A stretch of DNA of 35,050 nt, taken from positions 1 through 35,050 of the IMG/VR virus record IMGVR_UViG_3300030104_000562. One strand, written 5' to 3'. The stretch comes from a virus. Positions within the stretch are counted from its first letter, which is position 1. Each line of letters begins with the position of its first letter. The notes below the pieces were generated by a model that searched no databases, was not told where the DNA came from, and saw only the letters and a program-made list of their open reading frames with translations. Both the position numbers and the translations under genes were made by a program. Of the stretch, positions 31,615 to 35,050 are shown in pieces.

Positions 31615-31960
31615 TTGCTCTAACCTTATCTTTTAATGTCTCTATATCTTCTAATGCTTTTTCTAATTGTTTAGTTACAAATTCTATATTAACTTTATTG
31701 TGCATCATATCTTCTATTCTTGTTTCAATTTTTTCTACTGTTTTATATAAATCTTCAAGCAACATATATTGTTCTTGATCTGTTGGTAATTGCTCAGATT
31801 TTTTAAGTAGATCAGCTTGGAATAATTCTCTTGATGTCTCAAGAGATGTAAGTCTAGCAGTAACTTCTGTGTATGCAAAGACACCCATAGCAACAGCTAC
31901 AATAATACCAATCATGTTTTTCATTGGCATACTTACAGATGTATTTTCACTTATCTTCAT
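31592..31960 (-). CDS. Membrane-anchored coiled-coil protein
   Basis: 122 residues: one transmembrane helix (residues 13-31, MKNMIGIIVAVAMGVFAY) and then a long coiled coil (VTARLTSLETSRELF ... LEKALEDIETLKDKVR). The N-terminal anchor plus periplasmic-type coiled coil resembles an Rz/i-spanin, and the gene lies close to holin and endolysin. A spanin role is a possibility; no matching o-spanin is evident. Confidence 0.6.
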   Translation of the reverse strand: MKISENTSVSMPMKNMIGIIVAVAMGVFAYTEVTARLTSLETSRELFQADLLKKSEQLPTDQEQYMLLEDLYKTVEKIETRIEDMMHNKVNIEFVTKQLEKALEDIETLKDKVRANGNKSSY

Positions 31961-32049
31961 CTAGGTGGTCCTCCAAAGAAAGCAAGAAGTACAAATAGAA
32001 TAATTAATGTAGCTGTAAAATAATAATTCATATAGGCATACTCCATCAT
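31957..32049 (-). CDS. Membrane micropeptide
   Basis: 30 residues (MMEYAYMNYYFTATLIILFVLLAFFGGPPR), with one transmembrane helix and a GPPR end. I chose the first of two adjacent ATGs because it overlaps the stop of the upstream gene as TAATG. Its stop overlaps the next ATG. Confidence 0.52.
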   Translation of the reverse strand: MMEYAYMNYYFTATLIILFVLLAFFGGPPR

Positions 32050-32187
32050 TATCTACCTTGACCCTTGTATCTTCTAGTACGTTTTTGACGTTTCTCACCT
32101 TTACTCATAGACTTTTTATGTTGACCTGGTCCACGCTTTTTAGGTTTATCACGAGGAATAAAGTGTGTAAACTTTTGCTTAGCCATT
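32049..32187 (-). pseudogene. Basic microprotein gene split by a 1-base shift
   Basis: The ATG at 32187 reads MAKQKFTHFYSS and then stops. After a run of four T on the coding strand (near 32160), the +1 frame reads PRDKPKKRGPGQHKKSMSKGEKRQKRTRRYKGQGR to a stop at 32049 that overlaps the next gene as TAATG. With one T fewer the whole is a 45-residue basic protein of a kind common in marine podoviruses (MAKQKFTHF.PR..PKKR.G.HKKS...EKR). Either a homopolymer error or a true frameshift. Confidence 0.6.
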
Positions 32188-32290
32188 ACTTTTTCTTTTT
32201 ATATTTTTTTTTCTTTTTCTTCTTACCAGTTTGCTGTGATAACATAGTTACTTTTTTACTATATTGTTGTGCAAAACTTTTACTGATCAT
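32180..32290 (-). CDS. Lys-rich micropeptide after the holin
   Basis: 36 residues (MISKSFAQQYSKKVTMLSQQTGKKKKNIKRKSNG). Its ATG overlaps the holin stop as ATGA. A run of eight T (32205-32212) on the plus strand lies in its Lys-rich end, so its true C terminus could differ by an indel. Weak call on its own. Confidence 0.42.
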
Positions 32291-32667
32291 TTCTTACCTT
32301 TGAATATTTGTGTTCCTTTTATTCCGTATATACTCGCAACGACAAGAATCCAAAGATTTGTGAACCATGACGGAAGCTGTTGGAATTGTTCGAAGAACTC
32401 TTTTATTTTTGCAGAAGCATTAGGGTCATCTGAAAATACACCCCAAGCGATCACCAAAATTGGCAACGTAAGAATTACCAAAACTGCCTCGTCTTTCCAG
32501 TCTGATTGTCTAGCTTCTAATAACTTACCACTATACTCAAGCTCACCACTAGCCATCTTCTCTGCGTGTTTAGCTTGTGCGTTAGCCATCATCATTTTAG
32601 TTTCTTGTTTCTTTTTATAAATATGACTACCAGCATTTAATGCTAGTTTAATTGCACTTAACCACAT
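32287..32667 (-). CDS. Holin-like protein (GTA_holin_3TM type)
   Basis: 126 residues. After an amphipathic first helix (LSAIKLALNAGSHIYKKKQETKMMMANAQAKHAEKMASG) come two hydrophobic spans, EAVLVILTLPILVIAWGVF and FTNLWILVVASIYGIKG, separated by a short acidic loop with PNASAKIKEFFEQFQQLPSWF. This is the layout of the GTA-type 3TM holin family. It overlaps the endolysin gene by 10 bases, which supports a role in timing lysis. Confidence 0.72.
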   Translation of the reverse strand: MWLSAIKLALNAGSHIYKKKQETKMMMANAQAKHAEKMASGELEYSGKLLEARQSDWKDEAVLVILTLPILVIAWGVFSDDPNASAKIKEFFEQFQQLPSWFTNLWILVVASIYGIKGTQIFKGKK

Positions 32668-33131
32668 CTTATATCTCCAATTATAGGTTTGTATTTCGTC
32701 TTACCATCTTCTTTGAAAGCTCTCAAGAATTGTTTTCTAGGTTTATCTGCTACACTACAATGAACCCATCCGCTTGAAGGCTCACCAATAGTATAAAATT
32801 CAAGGATCATTTGATCCCAACCTTCTATATTATCTTTTATCCAGTATGCAAGATCAGCATTATCAGTACCTGGACATTCAAAATCTACTGCTTCAGCTTT
32901 GCAATGTTGGCTATTGATTGAGCTACCTATCTTAACGCATAGCTCTGCACTACGAAATCCAGAAGTTACAATAACTGCACCAAATTCATTTCTAACTGGT
33001 TGCAGCAAAGTCTCGCAAAGGTTTTGTAGTTTAGCAATCTGATCTGAGTTAGGTTCATTGGGTATACCAAGTCTTATTGCTGTGTCTGATTTAGTTAGTT
33101 CTTGTAGTGTAAAATTCTCTGATAATTTCAT
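32658..33131 (-). CDS. Endolysin, peptidase M15A
   Basis: 157 residues. The N terminus LSENFTLQELTKSDTAIRLGIPN is typical of M15A enzymes. The zinc site is S-x-H-x6-D: His76 (SQHCKAEAVD) and Asp83, with the second His at 124 (GWVHCS). VTSGFRS (55-61) precedes it. The enzyme cleaves peptidoglycan peptide stems. It lies next to the holin. No signal peptide, so export would need the holin. Confidence 0.88.
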   Translation of the reverse strand: MKLSENFTLQELTKSDTAIRLGIPNEPNSDQIAKLQNLCETLLQPVRNEFGAVIVTSGFRSAELCVKIGSSINSQHCKAEAVDFECPGTDNADLAYWIKDNIEGWDQMILEFYTIGEPSSGWVHCSVADKPRKQFLRAFKEDGKTKYKPIIGDIRCG

Positions 33132-33433
33132 TCGTATATAATCCTTACGTTAAGTTTCTTTTGCTCTTTAGTTGTATTCCTAGATATAAAAGATCCTTTA
33201 ATATTTCTTCTATATCCATCTTTAGGTATACTCTTTGGTTCATTTTTTCTATAATTTTTAGACTTAACATCGTAAGCATTATACTCTCCTGTAGTCATAT
33301 TTAAAGTAACAATATCTACTGGACCAAGTCCGCCAAGTGGTAAAAATACAAGTAAATTAGGATCTTCAGCAAGTCTAAGTTGAGCTTTAATTTCTGAGGT
33401 TAGACCAGTAACTGCTTTCTTTCTTCTAGCCAT
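33128..33433 (-). CDS. Small PD-(D/E)XK-like nuclease candidate
   Basis: 101 residues. GLGPVDIVTLNMTTGEYNAYDVKSKNYR has the layout of a minimal PD-(D/E)XK core: Asp40 in PVDIV, then Asp55-x-Lys57 in YDVK, with an early Glu14 helix (TSEIKAQLRLAE). Basic start and end. Holliday-junction-resolvase-type enzymes have this size and could trim replication intermediates before packaging. It sits in the lysis cassette, immediately before endolysin (4-base overlap). Structural prediction would be needed to confirm the fold. Confidence 0.58.
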   Translation of the reverse strand: MARRKKAVTGLTSEIKAQLRLAEDPNLLVFLPLGGLGPVDIVTLNMTTGEYNAYDVKSKNYRKNEPKSIPKDGYRRNIKGSFISRNTTKEQKKLNVRIIYE

Positions 33434-33454
33434 AAAAACAGCTCCTTAAAAGTA

Positions 33455-33661
33455 TTAAAGTTTCTCGAATAATATAACTATAATTGTAAACATACCACCT
33501 ATTAATGCTGACATAGCATAGTACATATGTTTTTTAATCTCTTTAATTTCTGTTTCTATACTGCTAATTTTTTGATGTGTTTGTTTCTGCATAATACGAC
33601 AAAGTTTTTCGTGTGATTCTATTCTTTCTAACGCAGAATTTTTAGGCATCTTGTTTTTCAA
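33455..33661 (-). CDS. XhlA-like membrane protein
   Basis: 68 residues: a coiled-coil N-terminal part (ALERIESHEKLCRIMQKQTHQKISSIETEIKEIKKH) and one C-terminal transmembrane helix (MYYAMSALIGGMFTIIVILF). This matches the XhlA (haemolysin/holin-partner) layout. It is upstream of the endolysin and holin and overlaps the previous gene by 20 bases. Confidence 0.68.
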   Translation of the reverse strand: MKNKMPKNSALERIESHEKLCRIMQKQTHQKISSIETEIKEIKKHMYYAMSALIGGMFTIIVILFEKL

Positions 33662-33857
33662 CCTCGTTACAAAAATAAGAAACGTATAATTTTTGATTAT
33701 TAAAATTATCTAAAAAATCATTGGTAACTTTTATTGTTACTACTGCACCATGTTTTGTGCAATCTGTCCAAGTATTAAAGTCTTGAGGGTGTACTACTGG
33801 TGTATTACAAAAACCTGTAATAGCCGAACAAATGGTGTAGGCTAAAACAAATTTCAT
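33642..33857 (-). CDS. Small secreted or envelope protein
   Basis: 71 residues with a hydrophobic signal-like start (MKFVLAYTICSAITGFC) and two more Cys residues (TDCTKHG, SYFCNEV) in a soluble beta-rich part (AVVTIKVTNDF, LYVSYF). Export and a disulfide are likely. Cys17 is not in a clear lipobox. Function unknown; location suggests lysis or superinfection exclusion. Confidence 0.58.
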   Translation of the reverse strand: MKFVLAYTICSAITGFCNTPVVHPQDFNTWTDCTKHGAVVTIKVTNDFLDNFNNQKLYVSYFCNEVEKQDA

Positions 33858-33866
33858 TATAATAAA

Positions 33867-34118
33867 TTAACTAGCAGTGTATGCTTTACCAGCAGTAATA
33901 GCTGCATTAACTGCAGTCATACTTTCATCTGTCCAGTAATCTTTAGCAACCATAATTTCTAGGTGTTCAACATTTCTGTTTACACAATCTTGTCTTTCAG
34001 CTGCTTCTTCATCTGCCATTTGAGTTCCATCAATGATACCATTAATTAAATCTACAGAATGACCCATAGCTGTGTAATCTTGTGCAATTTGTTCTGCTGT
34101 CTTTACTTCTTCACTCAT
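33867..34118 (-). CDS. Small acidic protein, unknown
   Basis: 83 residues, acidic and helical (EEVKTAEQIAQDYTAMGHSVDLINGIIDGTQMADEEAAERQDCVNRNVEHLEIMVAKDYWTDESMTAVNAAI). This pattern is familiar from marine podoviruses but has no assigned function. A GGAGATAAAT ribosome site precedes the ATG. Confidence 0.65.
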   Translation of the reverse strand: MSEEVKTAEQIAQDYTAMGHSVDLINGIIDGTQMADEEAAERQDCVNRNVEHLEIMVAKDYWTDESMTAVNAAITAGKAYTAS

Positions 34119-34127
34119 ATTTATCTC

Positions 34128-35009
34128 CTATTTAGTTGCACACGCAACTGGTTTATCTTTATCAAGTTTTTTAAAACTATCAATAATTAATTTAGGTTCT
34201 ACCATAACATTTCTGGGATCACTTTCAACATACTTTGTTTCATCCCATTTATCATTCATGTGAAATTGTAGGTTTTTGTTGTGTGAATAACCAAATTGTG
34301 TCCACCTTGTTGAACCCCAAACAACTACTCCATGTTTTTCTGCTGATGCTGAGAAGTGATTTAAACAACTATCTATAGATATAAAACCTTCCGCACCTTT
34401 TAGCATTTCATGTATATGTGTCCAATGTAAATCACATCTTATAGTATCATTGAAATGTGGTTCATTAGGTAATACGCAGTTAATAATAGTTGTGTCTGGA
34501 TATTCTTTTCTTAGCATATCAACAACTTGTTGTGCAAGAAAAGGTGGATAGTTTCTGTTTGGATTAATATTAACATATTGGTTATTAACATTAAAACCCA
34601 TTTGAGGTTGTCCACCAGAAAGTTGAATTAAAATATATTTATTTATTTTGTTTACCTTTAACCACTCATCTATTTTTTTTTTATATTGATCTGTGTATAT
34701 TTTAGGTTTCATTGATTTATCATATTTAACACCATAATGCTCACAGTAACTTTCTATTAAATGTTGTTTACCAAATTGAAAATTAGATTTATATGGCTCA
34801 CAATAATATAAATTATCAGATGTCATAATCCTTGGATCTTTTAAAGGTATAGTTCCTTCAAATGCCATCTTGACATCTGGATTACCACCAAAGCAACCAA
34901 TGTAAGGTGTATATATTTGTACTTCTGATTTTTTTTTAAGTTCTGGTATTAGAGCTGTAAACGCAGTACATTTACCTACTCCGCCTTCAACAATGTATGT
35001 ATTTAACAT
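34128..35009 (-). CDS. Glycosyltransferase family 9-like (heptosyltransferase-type) protein
   Basis: 293 residues. GGVGKCTAFTALIPELKKK (9-27) is the N-terminal beta-alpha unit of GT9 enzymes, where the acceptor site lies. YILIQLSGGQPQMGF (125-139) opens the second Rossmann half. LKGAEGFISIDSCLNHFSASAEKHGVVVWGSTRW carries the nucleotide-sugar-binding ... D-S-x-x-x-H-x-x-A-x ... signature (Asp213, Ser214, His218). It follows the tail fibre across the circle junction. The usual ADP-heptose donor is unproven here; it might modify host LPS against superinfection, or glycosylate the fibre. Leader GAAAGGAAC precedes the ATG. Confidence 0.72.
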   Translation of the reverse strand: MLNTYIVEGGVGKCTAFTALIPELKKKSEVQIYTPYIGCFGGNPDVKMAFEGTIPLKDPRIMTSDNLYYCEPYKSNFQFGKQHLIESYCEHYGVKYDKSMKPKIYTDQYKKKIDEWLKVNKINKYILIQLSGGQPQMGFNVNNQYVNINPNRNYPPFLAQQVVDMLRKEYPDTTIINCVLPNEPHFNDTIRCDLHWTHIHEMLKGAEGFISIDSCLNHFSASAEKHGVVVWGSTRWTQFGYSHNKNLQFHMNDKWDETKYVESDPRNVMVEPKLIIDSFKKLDKDKPVACATK

Positions 35010-35050
35010 TTTGTTCCTTTCATTCGTTATTGTTTATTATTTATTTTTTT
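34950..35050. repeat. Terminal overlap, copy 2 (circle closure)
   Basis: Second copy of bases 1-101. It contains the first 20 codons of the glycosyltransferase-like gene (start 35009) and the 41 bases upstream, which include its GAAAGGAAC leader. In the circle the next feature on the minus strand upstream is the end of the tail fibre gene (92). Confidence 0.93.

Noticed and set aside
20389-34290. Exact DnaA-box matches (TTATNCACA) at 20389-20397, 25529-25537 and 34282-34290
   Set aside because: In an AT-rich 35-kb sequence about this many matches are expected by chance on two strands, and they are not clustered. The one in the noncoding block may still matter but cannot be claimed.
34950-35009. 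ParA/MinD-like P-loop (GGVGKCT) in the gene at 34128-35009
   Set aside because: The rest of the protein has no Walker B or switch motifs and instead fits a GT9-type two-domain enzyme with the D-S-x-x-x-H signature.

Overview
The window is an AT-rich viral genome that closes on itself. Bases 1-101 repeat at 34950-35050 with one mismatch, so the unit genome is about 34,949 bp and the window is a complete circular (or circularly permuted) assembly rather than a piece of a chromosome. The gene set is that of a small lytic podovirus with T7-like tail and internal virion proteins. Genome size, low GC, gene order and the lack of phage RNA and DNA polymerases resemble the marine HTVC010P type of pelagiphage that infects SAR11. 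That placement is inference from memory, not a database result. No integrase, tRNA gene, IS element or CRISPR array is visible.

Late region, leftward, about 20.3 kb down to 1, then through the circle junction from 34.95 kb down to 29.81 kb. In transcription order: terminase large subunit, three small head-proximal proteins, portal, Bbp19-like protein, scaffold, major capsid protein, capsid-associated protein, a rho-independent terminator, tail tubular proteins A and B, internal virion proteins, HNH-like protein, two large internal proteins and a long repeat-rich tail fibre with a T7-type N terminus and S74 self-cleaving C terminus. Across the junction come a family-9-like glycosyltransferase, small proteins, a lysis cassette (XhlA-like membrane protein, M15 peptidase endolysin, 3-TM-type holin) and a very dense run of tiny, mostly Lys/Arg-rich microproteins. 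A small PD-(D/E)XK-like protein sits inside the lysis cassette.

Early region, 20.96-29.81 kb. Ten small rightward genes (20.96-22.91 kb) meet a leftward operon (26.34-22.91 kb) that encodes a Cro-like HTH protein, an N-type ATP pyrophosphatase, small unknowns, a winged-helix protein, an HGG zinc protein and a terminase-small-subunit-like protein. A divergent promoter pair at 26.37-26.43 kb also starts a rightward operon encoding a RecB-like nuclease, an ERF annealing protein, a DUF6378-like protein and a stand-alone DnaA domain IV protein. With no polymerase, helicase or primase present, replication probably depends on the host machinery, with the DnaA-like protein and the nuclease/annealing pair as phage inputs.

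Control signals: the largest noncoding block (20341-20963) separates the late and early arms and carries two copies of an operator-like dyad, one over a consensus -10, plus a GCAACACTT direct repeat. Most early genes with a clear ribosome binding site share a GAAAGGAAA leader. Both convergent operon junctions end in interlocked stop codons (TTAA). Two small genes appear disrupted by homopolymer indels, which are either assembly errors or real frameshifts.
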